Of a stretch of DNA of 64,000 nucleotides, positions 33,968 through 45,887 are shown piece by piece. This stretch comes from Amphiura filiformis (taxonomy: Eukaryota > Echinodermata > Ophiuroidea > Amphilepidida > Amphiuridae), in the NCBI RefSeq assembly GCF_039555335.1, contig NC_092635.1, positions 53,945,755 to 54,009,754 of the forward strand, given 5' to 3'. Within the stretch, counting starts at the first letter, position 1. Each line of letters begins with the position of its first letter. The notes below the pieces were generated by a model that ran no database searches, was not told the DNA's origin, and saw nothing but the letters and a program-made list of their open reading frames with translations. The position numbers and the translations under genes were made by a program.

Positions 33968-36462
33968 AGTTGTAGAACTTAGTTATACTAGAAAGATTAT
34001 AAAAGGTGGTAATAAGTCACTGATAAGTTACAGAAAGTAGGATCACAATTTGGTTTATGAAAAATAAAATAATGAAGTGATATAACATCATTAGCACAAC
34101 TAATCAAGAAAACAGAGAATAGTGATACAAACAATAAAGTGATGATTCAAGGAAACCAGGTAAACACTACAATGGGCTCAACCATTCTCTGCTGAGATAA
34201 ATTGGCTCTATTTAAACAAGCTAAATATAACCGTATTAGCACAACTAATCAAGAATTTCCGAGAATAGTGATAAAAACAGAGTTAATACATAGACCTTGA
34301 TTAATACAATGACTAGAATTAAGAGTTAGAATTAAGTAAATTAGTTTGCTTTTCATTGTCTATGTAGCTGGTACACAAGGCAGAGGCAGCTTAATCAATC
34401 AACACATTTATGTTACTGGTTTCACTCAGGCAGCACTTGGCAGATACTTATGCCATTGCAGTTAGTTTTGACATGGAACTCAAATATACATCTTGATTTC
34501 ATGCCTCAATATACTAAAGGAATTTCATTGTGAAAACCTTCTGCATCTTTTGTTGTTCAAAATTAGCCCAAGTGCAATCTTATATTTGTCAAACCACTTA
34601 ATCTCTGTGATTTGCATCTGGGTATGCATGTGCCATTAACCATGGATGGAGCAATGTTGGATTAATGGACCAATGTTGACATCAATTAGACAGCGACAGC
34701 AGATGGCAATCCTGCTTTAAGTCAACTTGCGTGCAAGGATTTCTCCAACAAACACTGATGCAATGGTGCTGTTAGCTCTCGGCAATCATCATATCAAGTG
34801 TGATCTTTGATGCAGAGTTTAACTCAGACTGAACAATGAAAGTCAAACTAAAATGTATTGTAGACACTTGTTTAAGCTGACAAACAGCAATCTATCACCA
34901 CATACACAGTGAAACTATGAGGTGATGGTCAAACTAGTTTCAAATCATCACATAAAAATACAATGTGCATTCTGACAGTCTAACTGAGAATAATTGAAAT
35001 CAAAACGCTGTATGCACTTTATCTGAAGAACAGCAAAGTTCCACCACAGTGAAACAATGACTCCAACAATGAAACCGGTTTAAAATCATCATAGTATAGC
35101 GTAGCATTGATTCAAGGAACTGAAATGAACTTTCAGATCTCTATATTGCTCAACTTATTGGAGATAATGTGTCACAAATGAAAACCACCAAGTCGTTATC
35201 TAAATATCATTATACCTTAGGAGATATTTTGATTGCACTCAAAATAGACAAATTTATATTAAGGAGAGGAATATTTTCAAACTTACTTAATTGCAGTGAT
35301 CAAAATTCAGATAAGTCTATTGCTATGGTGCATTGATCTGCAGTCACATTTTTACAATTACATATTACTGTGTACCTCCACCATGTAAAAAAAAAAGGCA
35401 GTGATCCACAAGCCTCAGCACACTTTACAGGTTGTCGCTGACCACTACGGCCCCACATCATTCCATAAACCATTTAACAACAAATAAGGGACTTTGCTGC
35501 TACAAGAGCGCACACCCTAGACATTCCACAAATAACCATCGCAACCAGGATCAGCTCCCCGAGTTTTGTACGGGTTACAACGAGACAATAAGCATTAAGT
35601 TCCTTGTCCAGGGGAATTTCAAGCTAACTCAATTTTTCCACGAGAGGATACGAGGTACCGCCAGGGTTCGAACCGGCAACCTCTTGCACCATAGCCGAAT
35701 GCCTTAACGACTGAACTAACTTGTACTGTGTTAACTGAACTTATCGTTTGAACTTAGCAGCCAGCAGAATATCTAGTTCATGGAAAGCACTAATGTAATG
35801 CAACTTGTTGGTTTTTGACAACAGGATTATTCTAAATCAATAAGGTAAAATATCCAACTTGCACTTACTAATGGATATCAAGAAGTAAATTCAAAACATT
35901 TCAAACTGTTTGAAGTTAACATTTTATAGCAGAATATATGTCTAGTATAAGTGCAACTTGTAGCAGAATATATATACTTGATGTTAGTGATATCAAATGT
36001 TGTGTCACATAGATTTTAAGAATTTTTGATTGTATTTAATTTGCATATCCTTTGATTATAACGTTGCATGTTTGCATTTGAACACAGATCCTGATTTGAC
36101 ATATTCTATTTCTTTCAATGTCATTCTAATTTTTTGATTTTATGCGTTTCTAAACTAATTAGGTTAAATCGTTAAAGTTAAATCATCAGATAATTTGTTT
36201 GTCCCACTGACCAAAATGTGTGATCTGAAATATGTGTACTGATGCTTTAGGATTTATACTTTCTGATTGCAAACATTTTTGTGATAATCTAATATTATAG
36301 CAAGCATTAGATGTGATTTGAAATTTGCACTTGATTGCAAACATTTCCCTCTGATAAACAAATATAGCAAGCATTAGATTTGATTTTAATTTGGCACTTT
36401 AAAAAAAAGATAACGGTATTGTAATGTTTTGTCTAGCTATATGAATTATCTACTAAACTAAA
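33968..36462 (+). other. 5' flank of GPCR copy 2
   Basis: Tandem-unit sequence homologous to 27430-29400 and 42300-44366. Contains the SINE-like insertion at 35388-35721. The last 250 bp carry a local duplication of gcaagcattagat shared with copy 1 but not copy 3. Confidence 0.65.
35388..35721 (-). mobile_element. tRNA-headed SINE-like element, copy 1
   Basis: On the minus strand it begins with TAGTTCAGTCG (A box, near 35719-35709), then GGTTCGAACCC (B box, near 35673-35663), and ends in a homopolymer run that is A on the plus strand. The flank of copy 1 lacks it (catccatgtactgtg near 28634), so the insertion is bounded by a short tgta duplication. Homologous to 43259-43626. Confidence 0.7.
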
Positions 36463-38193
36463 ATGGGTAGTTTAAGTGTCGTTCAAGAAGTATGGGTTGT
36501 GGCTACTGTTTTAATTGGTATCCCAGGGAACATACTCATACTTGTGGTCCTGTTTTCCCGACAGCTGATCCGTAAAGCCCAGTATTTCATTTTTCTACTT
36601 GCTGTAGCTGATCTCCTTTTCTGCCTCATTTTGCCCTTTACACGTGCTTATTGGTATTCTGCCAATTCATTTCAACAAGTCATTTCCAATATTTTGGTAT
36701 TTTTACAATCGTGGGGTTTTTTCTTACTTGGTTGTGCTGCCTTTGAGAGGTACACAGCAGTTAGAAATATTGCCAGGAGACGCTTAAGTACAAAATCTGT
36801 CATTTTGTTGACTTTGCTAAGTGTCTTCAGTGCAGCATTAATAACATGCAGCATTTTCCTTCCCAATGTAAGTGGAGAAGGATTTCAACCTAAGCAAATG
36901 CTGAAACTCATACTAGTACCTAACATAATTCTGATTGTTGTATGTCATATTCGCATAGTAAGGCAGCTGAATAGACAGATTGGACCAGACCCAGATGCAC
37001 CTGTTGACCTTCATCAGCCAGCTAATAGGCCAATAGAGATGTCAAATATCCAGCAAATCCACCTTGATGCATCAGTGCATTCAAGTGACACCACATCAAC
37101 AAGTTGTCCAATGACAAAGGAATCATTTGATGCTCATTCTATATCAACAACGAGACCCACGGCAAAGATTCAGCATAAAACACCTCCCGAAGAGGACAAT
37201 GATTGCCTTCAACCAGATTCAGCACTCAATGATCAGGCAGCAAATACGCCAATAGAGATGTCAAATATCAAGCTAATCCACCTTGAAGCATCAGTGCATT
37301 TACCAAGTGACACCACATCAACAAGTTGTCAAACGACAAAGGAATCATTTGATGCTCATTCTATATCAACAACAAGACCCACAGCAAAGATTCAGCATAA
37401 AACACCTCCCAAAACGGACAGTGATTGCCTCCAACCAGATCCGACATTTGATGTTGTTTCATCCTCTCACGCAATGCAGCCACAATTTGATCTCCACAAC
37501 AGTTTCCAAACTGCACCAACATCTAACAAAGAGAATTCAGAAGAAGTAAAATACAATCATCTGGAAGACAACCAACTCCAAAACAGAAGTTGCAAAATAG
37601 ATTATGAAGACAAAATATCAGCTGATGATATTAGCCTTAATTTCACCAACTTGAGCCATGAAGTTGGGTGTCCTGATGGTTTGTTGGATATCACACTATC
37701 AACATCGAAAAATGAAATTCCAATGCACCATCTAACAAACCAAGACAAAGATGAAATGTGGAAGACTCTACCTGGTGCTGTCACGTCTGAACAGAATTCA
37801 AATGAAACAATCTTTAATGTTTGTGTAAAAAGAGTTTCCATCCATCTACCTGAGACGGATCACCCTGATGACTTCACGCCAAACATCCCTACACTTAATG
37901 GGTCTGAGGACAATGAAGCACTGTATCAATGTCATTTCTTGAGGAAAGTGTCCATGATGCTTTTAATTGCAACAGCGGTTTTCTTTATTACTTATGGTCT
38001 ACTCCTTATAACAGCTTTCATATCATATGCTGATCCAACTTTGATAGATATACATGTATATCGTTTGGTATGGAATGTTACATTCATTAATAATTGCATT
38101 AATCCCTTCATTTATAGCATTGTAAATGAAAGTTTCCGTGAGGAATGCAAGAGGCTATATCAGAGAATGCAACAATATTTTAGAAACCAGTAG
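36463..38193 (+). CDS. Class A (rhodopsin-like) GPCR, copy 2, intronless
   Basis: 576 aa, one exon. Helices 1-5 and 6-7 are nearly identical to copy 1 (helix 6 about 497-521, NPFIY 547-551; ERY at 95-97). It is 67 residues longer because the third intracellular loop carries an in-frame duplication of about 219 bp (units starting at 37030 and 37249, both with PIEMSNI and TTRPTAKIQHKTPP). It has the same unusual features as copy 1: no disulfide cysteine pair at helix 3 and loop 2, no helix-4 Trp, TYGL in helix 6. Possible poly(A) signal ATTAAA at 38255. Plus strand inside the K5-W2 intron. Confidence 0.88.
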   Translation: MGSLSVVQEVWVVATVLIGIPGNILILVVLFSRQLIRKAQYFIFLLAVADLLFCLILPFTRAYWYSANSFQQVISNILVFLQSWGFFLLGCAAFERYTAVRNIARRRLSTKSVILLTLLSVFSAALITCSIFLPNVSGEGFQPKQMLKLILVPNIILIVVCHIRIVRQLNRQIGPDPDAPVDLHQPANRPIEMSNIQQIHLDASVHSSDTTSTSCPMTKESFDAHSISTTRPTAKIQHKTPPEEDNDCLQPDSALNDQAANTPIEMSNIKLIHLEASVHLPSDTTSTSCQTTKESFDAHSISTTRPTAKIQHKTPPKTDSDCLQPDPTFDVVSSSHAMQPQFDLHNSFQTAPTSNKENSEEVKYNHLEDNQLQNRSCKIDYEDKISADDISLNFTNLSHEVGCPDGLLDITLSTSKNEIPMHHLTNQDKDEMWKTLPGAVTSEQNSNETIFNVCVKRVSIHLPETDHPDDFTPNIPTLNGSEDNEALYQCHFLRKVSMMLLIATAVFFITYGLLLITAFISYADPTLIDIHVYRLVWNVTFINNCINPFIYSIVNESFREECKRLYQRMQQYFRNQ

Positions 38194-39105
38194 GTCTAAA
38201 AGGGATATACATGCAGTCATTTAATTTCACCACCCGAACATACGACTTATCAATATTAAAGAGCATGTAAGTTGTTATTAAAACACCCTGACCCTGCTAC
38301 TGAATTTCAATTGAAACTGTTTTCTTCATATCTTCATCAATTAGACCTTTTTTCAATTGGAAAGTTTTCCGAAGACAGCTGCTGTTTGTTTATGGATGAC
38401 CCAGTTTATAATTATGGGTCTTCAACGCTTACACAAATGCAACTATTTAGCTTGAACACAAATCTGTGTGAAATACACCATGAAAAGAGGGGTATATCTT
38501 GTGTAAGAGACTGATGTTTACATTATCAAGTGTCACTTTGTCCTAACCTAAAGTGCCCCAAAATGACAAACATTTGTACTCTTCTTTCCATTACTGTCAC
38601 ACTGTGGTTAGCTTTGCGCCAAAGATGACCTTAAATTTTCCAAAAAAAAGGAAACCGAGACAAAAAAAAAACCCATAACGTATCCCCTTTGACACTAGTC
38701 AGAAGAACATCTGCAGCTGGAGCTCGGCTAGTAGACTTTCTGGGCTTTGTAGACAGTGGTCTCTACTTCTAGGTTTGCGAAGCGAGCAGATATTGGTCAT
38801 GTGTGATTTACTTCTAAGCTTGCTTTGCAAGCCATTGTTGGTGGCTTTTGTATATAGCTAGGCTCACAATGCTTGCATATTAATTCTTATTCTTGCACAG
38901 TGAGAATCAATTTTACTGGGACATCTCACGTGGGAAAATTTTCAATTTCATACTATTTTAAGTGAAAGATGATAAAACATATCTGGTTAATTTTGTGCAA
39001 AACATGTAAAAATTGGCAATTTTACACCATTTTAAACCCGAACTGTTAAGAGATAGCTTTTATCCACAAAGTACATTACGAGCTATTCTCCAAAAGAATG
39101 TCATC
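38194..39105 (+). other. 3' flank of GPCR copy 2
   Basis: Close match to 30931-32170 without the hairpin insertion; includes the empty site near 38562-38581. No ORF of interest. Confidence 0.65.
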
Positions 39106-39109
39106 TTAA

Positions 39110-40700
39110 GGTGGTTCGAAAGGCAAGGTTTAGGGAAATCATGAATTCCAACATTTTTGCAAATATCTCCAAAACCTTTCATGATACAATCTCAAGTGAG
39201 TTTGTGCTTATGTAGGGATATGTTGGCCATGTTATGAAGGTAATAAACAGGGCAGCGAAAAATAATTTCCTTTCTGGGAACGTGAACTGTTGTTTGAAAT
39301 ATTTTCTGCGAGCGTGGAGCCGGAGCGCGAGTATGAACACAATTATTGGACAGGTGGGGTCCAGGGGCGAAGCCGCAGCGCAGTCTTGGAATTAATTTGC
39401 GCGAAGCGCACAAAAATTGGCACTTTTTTATTTTAAAATGACCAAATATGGGTTTAATTTTGGATAGAAACCCATATACAGGCGTCAATTTTGAGGGGAT
39501 GGTTGTATGAACCATCCCTAACAATATATTGGGGATTTATCCCCCACCCGGATCTACCCTATGTCATTAACTCATTAGGTAAATACCGTTTGGAGTTATT
39601 ACTCATTGGAGTCATAGTGTTACACCCAAATTGTAAAGTGCGCACATTTTGTTGATTTGTAGCTTGAGATTACAAAATTGAATACTGAACATTAGGTAAA
39701 GCGCTTGTGAGCGTGCAAAATTTTGGAATGTACATGCCTTCTTGTACATTTTACTCCGAATTTTACCCTCGAATTTTTTGATCCCCCCTCTATTAAGGAC
39801 TGATTTTTTTTATCCCCCCTTTTTAGGACCCAAAATCCTAGTTATTGAACATTAATTTAGTTCCAAAGATATGAACAGTTGAAGTTTTTTCAAAACAATA
39901 TGCAACAAAAGAAATTATTTCCCTTGGCAAAATATTTCACGAGTAATCGTGTTCACAGAATATTTTCAGAGCTTCAGAAAAATGATACTAAAGATTATTT
40001 TTCCCGTCTTGATTTTTTTTCTGCGACTCCGATTTTTTTCTGGGAACGCCGGTACCACGATACCGGGGATTTCGTAGCCCTGGTAATAAAACCGTTGCCA
40101 TGGTAACCAAGCAGTCGCTATTGGCTTCTGACCAATCACATTCAAAGTTGGTTTTTCCTGTTTTTTACATAAATCACTTCATTTTCCCAATAGAATATAC
40201 TCACATACTGCACACCTCCATGATTTTCCGTAAAAAAATCCCAGTGGAGGGGGGTCAAAATGAAATTTTCGTTTTTGGCCAAAAATTCCATATTCCACAA
40301 ACTTTTACGGGAAAATCAGTGGAGGTGTGCAGGAACAGTAATATGGAATTTTTGGCCAAAAAACGAAAATTTCACTTTGACCCCCCCTCCACTGGGATTT
40401 TTTTTACGGGAAAATCAGTGGAGGTGTGCAGGAACATGACTCAACATGTGAGTATACTTCTATTGGGAAAAATGAAGTGATTTATGAAAAAACAGGAAAA
40501 ACCAACTTTGAATGTGATTGGTCAGAAGCCAATAGCGACTGCTTGGTTACCATGGCAACGGTTTTATTACCTTCATAACATGGCCAACATATCCCTACAT
40601 AAGCACAAACTCACTTGAGATTGTATCATGAAAGGTTTTGGAGATATTTGCAAAAATGTTGGAATTCATGATTTCCCTAAACCTTGCCTTTCGAACCACC
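39110..40700. mobile_element. 1.59-kb TTAA-flanked element with about 137-bp inverted termini
   Basis: Left end TTAA|ggtggttcgaaaggcaagg and right end ccttgcctttcgaaccacc|TTAA are inverted, and identity continues about 137 bp inward (to ttatgaaggtaataa). The right part is itself a nested palindrome: 40081-40190 and 40455-40570 are inverted copies, with another pair around 40215-40440. TTAA on both sides suggests piggyBac-type integration. No transposase; ORFs up to 126 aa arise from the palindromes. Confidence 0.8.
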
Positions 40701-40965
40701 TTAAGCAAATGATGCAATATTCATAGAAAATAAAAGGTACTAATTTTGGCACAAAAAAAGGAAAAAACAAAAAGGTTGACACAATTTGTCTAAAACATAA
40801 TTTGAAATTAATCAAGATTTGGATACAGAGAAGAGAAGTGATATAACCTCATTATTACAATCAAGTCAGCACATCTGGCTTGAACTGCACCTACTATAGT
40901 TTGATCAGCTTGTAATCTGCATTTACCACTATGCCGAAAAGTAGACCCACATTAAGAGTGATATA

Positions 40966-42030
40966 CACTACGCAAAAAAAGTTTCTTTATGGTTAGCAAA
41001 GTTACCCACTATTAAAATCTAGCGACTTATTTTGTACGTTTACTAAATAATCGCATGCGGTGATTGTCCTTCGCATTTTTACACCTCAATCACTACCCTA
41101 CGGCACTCCTGAGAAAAGATATGAATGTTTAGGTAACACGAGGTCGAAAAATAAAAATTACAAAAAGGCCTATTCAAGTTTTCAGCATAAAAGAACACAA
41201 AAAAACAACAAACATGCAGGTAATATTTTTTGTTTACTTGCTGAGCACATTTCAGGCATCATACTGCCGCTTCCAACTTCACTTGAGATTAATCTCTTTT
41301 CTTTCAGCACTTTGTGTGTCCACCGTTGATTCCCTTACACAACAACCACGCCGCCGTGTCTCATGCTCCTAATGAGGCGTCGAATGTTACCATGCCCAAT
41401 CCCGTTCCACTCATTGATAACGATGCGGACTTAATCATACCAGAGTTATATGTATCTGCCTTTATCTTCCTGTTGACTCGTCTCTTGAGCTGATCCCAAA
41501 GGTTCTCCAAGGGGTTAAGATCAGGGCTTCTGGAGGGCCACTCAAGTGTCTCAATTCTTTCTGTTTTGGTAACATATTGAACATACAGTATTTTCCAAAC
41601 TGCTGTAATCATGACCTGTTTTGAATCCCTTTTCCGAACCCATCTCTCAAAACAAAACGTAAATGTCTTAGTACCCACTCACCTTTGTTTTTGATCATTC
41701 ATCTGCACAATAAACAAAGGATTATCCAACATGCAGCAAGGAAAATGCTTTAAATTCAAATTGAAAAGGCGGGAACAATGAAACCGTCTTCGATTAGTGA
41801 ATCAGCTCTAAAACCATTGAATATGCTTCTTTGCAATTTTTTATTTTTCGACCTCGTGTTACTTAAACATTCATATCTTTTCTCAGGAGTGTCGTAGGGT
41901 AGTGATTGAGGTGTCAAAATGCGCAGGACAATCCTCCGCATGCGATTATTTAGCAAATGTACAAAATTAGTTGCTAGATTTTAAAAGTGGGTAAAATTCC
42001 TAACCATAAAGAAACTTTTTTTGCGTAGTT
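40966..42030 (-). mobile_element. Tc1/mariner element, decayed, with TA duplication
   Basis: Starts cactacgcaaaaaaagtttc and ends with the inverted gaaactttttttgcgtagtt; inverted similarity extends about 200 bp (including actcctgagaaaagatatga). TA flanks both ends (40964-40965 and 42031-42032). The paralogous unit after GPCR copy 3 has the uninterrupted site gtgatatagttgacctgt at about 47518, which proves insertion. Confidence 0.93.
41361..41678 (-). pseudogene. Tc1-like transposase C-terminal fragment
   Basis: The 105-codon ORF contains [20 protein letters not shown], the conserved block around the second Asp of the Tc1 DDE/D catalytic triad. The upstream helix-turn-helix and first catalytic Asp regions are missing or out of frame. 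The C-terminus runs into unrelated residues. The element is about 1.07 kb, below the usual 1.3-1.6 kb for complete Tc1 elements, so it is internally deleted and inactive. Confidence 0.85.
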
Positions 42031-42032
42031 TA

Positions 42033-44366
42033 GTTGACCTGTTTGGTCTACATTATGTGTGTTAAAGAAAGTAGACAAAAGTATAGGACTTAATAAATAG
42101 GATTTTGTCTTTGGTGGAAAAACAGTGAGTGTTTTACATAATGCAAACAAGTACTTCACATTATACTTTTGGTACATGAAAAAAAAAAGATATAAGAAAA
42201 AAAAAACTTTTCCCGACCGACCGACCCAACTTCTGAAAGTGATCTATGGACAAGCAAATAATTTATTTTTTTGGCCTAATGAGCTGATCAAATTGCAAAT
42301 GAAGCAAATATGAACAGAGAACAACATTATAACATTCAGAGGTGTAGGCATAGAACAATAATGACACAATTAAGTAAATTGGTTTGTTGCTCATTATCTA
42401 GCTAGCTGGCAAGCAAGACAGAGGTAGCTTTAACAATCAACACATTTATGGTTTCACACAGGCAGCATGTGACAGATATTTACATCATTGCAGTTAGTTT
42501 TGACATGTAACTCAAATATATATCTTGATGTCAAACCTCAATATACTACACTAAAGGGAATTTTAATGTGAAGAACTGCTTGGCCTTTTGTTGTTCAAAA
42601 GTGGTCCAAGTGCAATCTTATATTTTTCAAACTATTTAATCTGTGTGGTGTGCATCTGGGTATGCATGTGCCAATAACCACGGATGGAGTAATATTGGAG
42701 TAATGGACCAATGTTGACATCAATTAGACAGCAACAGCAGATGGCAATCCTGCTATAAGTCAACAAACACTGATGCAATGGTGCTGTTAGCTCTCGGTAA
42801 TCATCATATCAAGTGTGATCTTTGATGCAACATTTAACTCAGACTGAACAATAGAAGTCAAACTAGATAGTATTGTAGACACTTATTTTATCTGGCAAAC
42901 AGCTCTATCACAAAATACACAGTAAAACTATAATGTGATGGTCAAACTAGTTTCAAATCATCACATCAAATTGTGCATTCTAACAGTCTAACTGAGAACA
43001 ACTGAAATCAACCCACTGTTTGCACAGTGAAACTATGATTCCAACAATGAAACCAGTTTAAAATCATCATAGTTCATCGAGCATGGATTTATGCAACTGA
43101 AATGAACTTTGGGCTCTCTAAATTGCTCAACTTATTGGAGATAATGTGCCACAAACGAAAGCCACCAAGTTGTTATCTAAGTATCACTATACGTTTTATT
43201 GCACGAGACAAATTTATATTAAGGAGAGGAATTACTGTGTGTGTACCTCCACCATGTAAAAAAAAAGCGCAGTGATATATAGTGCGCTACGCACAGGCAC
43301 AACGCCTAGACATTGATCCGCAAGCGTCAGCACAGTTTACAGGTTGTCGCTGACCACTATGGCCCACATCATTCCATAAACCATTTAACAACAAATAAGG
43401 GACTTTGCTGCTACAAGAGCGCACAACGCCCTAGACATTCCACAAATAACCATCGCAACCAGGATCAGCTCCCCGAGTTTCGTACATGTTACAACAAGAC
43501 AATTAGCAGTAAGTTCCTGGTCCAGGAGAATTTCAAGCTAACTCCACAAGAGCATACTAGGCACCGCCAGGGCTCGAACCTGCAACCTCTTGCACCATAG
43601 TCGAAGGCCTTAACGATTGAGCTAACTTGTACTGTGTTAACTGACCTTACCGTTTGAACTTAGCAGCCTGGAGAATATCTACTTCATGGAAAGCTCTAAT
43701 GTAATGCAACGTGTTGGTTTTTGACAACAGGATTATTCTAAATCAATAAACATAAAATTTCCGACTTGTAATTACTAATGGATATCAAGGAGCAAATTCA
43801 AAAAGTTACTTTGAAGATGACAGCAGTTTTATTCATTGCTCATTGAAACTTATTTTTAAACTGTTTGAAGTTAAGATTTTATAGCAGAATATATGTCTAG
43901 TATAAGTGCAACCTGTAGCAGAATATATATACTTGATGTTAGTGATATCAAGTGTTATGTCACATAGTTTTTTAGAAGTTATGATTGTATTTGATTTGTA
44001 TATCTTGATCAAAATGTTGCATGTTTGTATTTGAACACAGATCCTGATTTGACATATTCTATTTCTTTCAATATCATTCTAATTTTCTATTGTATGCCTT
44101 TCTAAACTAATTAGGTTAAATTGTTAAATGTTAAATCTTCTAATAATTTGTTTGGCCCACTGACCAAAATGTGTGATCTGAAATGTTATGTGTACTGATT
44201 TATACTTTCTGATTGTAAAATTTTTTTGTGATATACTAATATTATAGCAAGCATTTGAATTTAATTTTGCACTTAAAAAAACAGATCGTATATAAGTATG
44301 TTATTTTCTTATTGTACCAGTCATCATATATTTTAACTAGCTATATGTATTACCTACTGAACCATA
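42033..44366 (+). other. 5' flank of GPCR copy 3
   Basis: Homologous to the other GPCR flanks; carries SINE-like copy 2 at 43259-43626. A TATA-like tatataag lies at 44289-44296, about 70 bp before the ATG; remnant 1 has gtataag at the equivalent place. Confidence 0.6.
43259..43626 (-). mobile_element. tRNA-headed SINE-like element, copy 2
   Basis: Same insertion point and orientation as 35388-35721, bounded by ccaccatgta and cttgtactgtg. B box on the minus strand reads GGTTCGAGCCC. It is longer than copy 1 at its low-coordinate end (cgcagtgatatatagtgcgc). Confidence 0.7.
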
Positions 44367-45887
44367 ATGGGTAGTGTAAGCATCATTGAAGGGGTATGGG
44401 CTGCTGCTATTGTTTTAATTGGTATCCCAGGGAACATACTCATACTTGTTGTCTTGTTTTCCCGACAGCTGATCCGTAAAGCACAGTATTTCATTTTCCT
44501 ACTTGCTGTAGCTGATCTCCTTTTCTGCCTCAATTTGCCCTTTGCATATTTTGCTCATTGGTATCTTTCCATTGGTTCTGCAGGGATAATTATTTCCAGT
44601 ATTTTGGTATTTTTACAATCGTGGGGTTTTTTCTTACTTGGTTGTGCTGCTTTTGAGAGATACACAGCAGTTAGAAATATCGTCAGGAGACGCTTGAGTA
44701 CAAAATCTGTCATTTTGTTGACTTTGCTGAGTGTCTTTAGTGCAGCATTAATAACATGCAGTCATTTTCTTCCTCATGTAAGTGGAGAAGGATTTCAACC
44801 CAAGCAAATGCTGCAACTTGTATTAGTACCTAACATAATCCTGACTGTTGTATGTCATGTTCGTATAGTAAGGCAGCTGAATAGACAGATTGCACCAGAA
44901 CCAGTCGCACCTGTTGAGCTTGATCAGCCAGCAAATAGGCCAATAGAGATGTCAAATATCAAGCAAATCCACCTTGATGCATCAGTGCATTCACCAAATG
45001 ACAACACATCAACAAGTTGTCAAACGACAAAGGAATCATGTGATGACCATTCTATATCAACAACAAGACCCACAGCAAAGATTCAGCATAAAACACCTCC
45101 CAAAAAGGACAATGATTGCCTCCAACCAGATCCAGCACTTCATGCTGTTTTATCCTCTCACACAATGCAGCTACAATTTGAACTCCAAAACAGTTTCCAA
45201 CCCGCATCAACATCTAACAAAGAGATTTCAAAAGAGGCAAATCACAATCATCTAGAAGACAGCCAACTCCACAACAGAAAAAGTTGCAAGAGAGTTTATG
45301 AAGATAAGATATCAGCGGCTGACATCAGCCTTAATTTCACAAATTTAAGCCATGAAGTTCAGTGCTCTGATGGCTTGTTGGATATAACACCATCAACCTC
45401 CAAATATGAAATTCCAATGCACCATCTAACAAACCAAGACAAAGATGAAAATATGTGGAAGGTTCTACCTGGTGTTGTCACCTCTGAACAGAATTCAGAT
45501 GAAACAAGTTTTATTGATTGTGTAAAAAGATTTTCCACCCATCTACCTGAGACAGATCACCCTGATGACTCCTCTCCAAACATTCCTACACTTAGTGCCT
45601 CTTGAGACAATGAAGCACTGCATCAATATCATTTCTTAAGGAAAGTGTCCATGATGCTATTAATTGCAACAGCAGTTTTCTTTATTACTTATGGGCCAGT
45701 CATTATAATATTTTTCATGTCAAGTGCAGATCCAAATCTTAATCATTTATTATTTACTTTAACAAGGGACCTTTCATTCATTAATAGTTGCATTAATCCA
45801 TTTATTTACAGCTTTGTAAATAAAAGTTTCCGTGATGAATGCAAGAGGATATACCAAAGAATGCGACAATATTTTAGAAACCACTAG
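44367..45887 (+). pseudogene. Class A GPCR, copy 3, full length with one in-frame TGA
   Basis: 506 codons before the final TAG, interrupted only by TGA at 45603-45605 (codon 413), at the end of the third intracellular loop. The sister genes read tctgaggac where this reads tcttgagac, consistent with a one-base gain and a one-base loss that restore the frame. Everything after the stop stays open and well conserved, including helix 6 with TYGP (Pro at the CWxP position, which copies 1 and 2 lack) and NPFIY. Helices 1-5 and ERY are intact. As read, the product would be a 412-aa five-helix protein. It could be a young pseudogene, a readthrough product, or an assembly error. It is more diverged than copies 1 and 2 are from each other, especially between helices 2 and 3. 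Confidence 0.75.

Noticed and set aside
40100-40480. 126-aa plus-strand ORF
   Set aside because: Spans both arms of a nested palindrome in a transposable element; the same peptide motif appears twice for that reason.
45603-45605. Selenocysteine reading of the TGA in GPCR copy 3
   Set aside because: The aligned codon in sister genes is Glu, and no class A receptor of this kind uses selenocysteine. The sequence itself supports a small indel pair instead.
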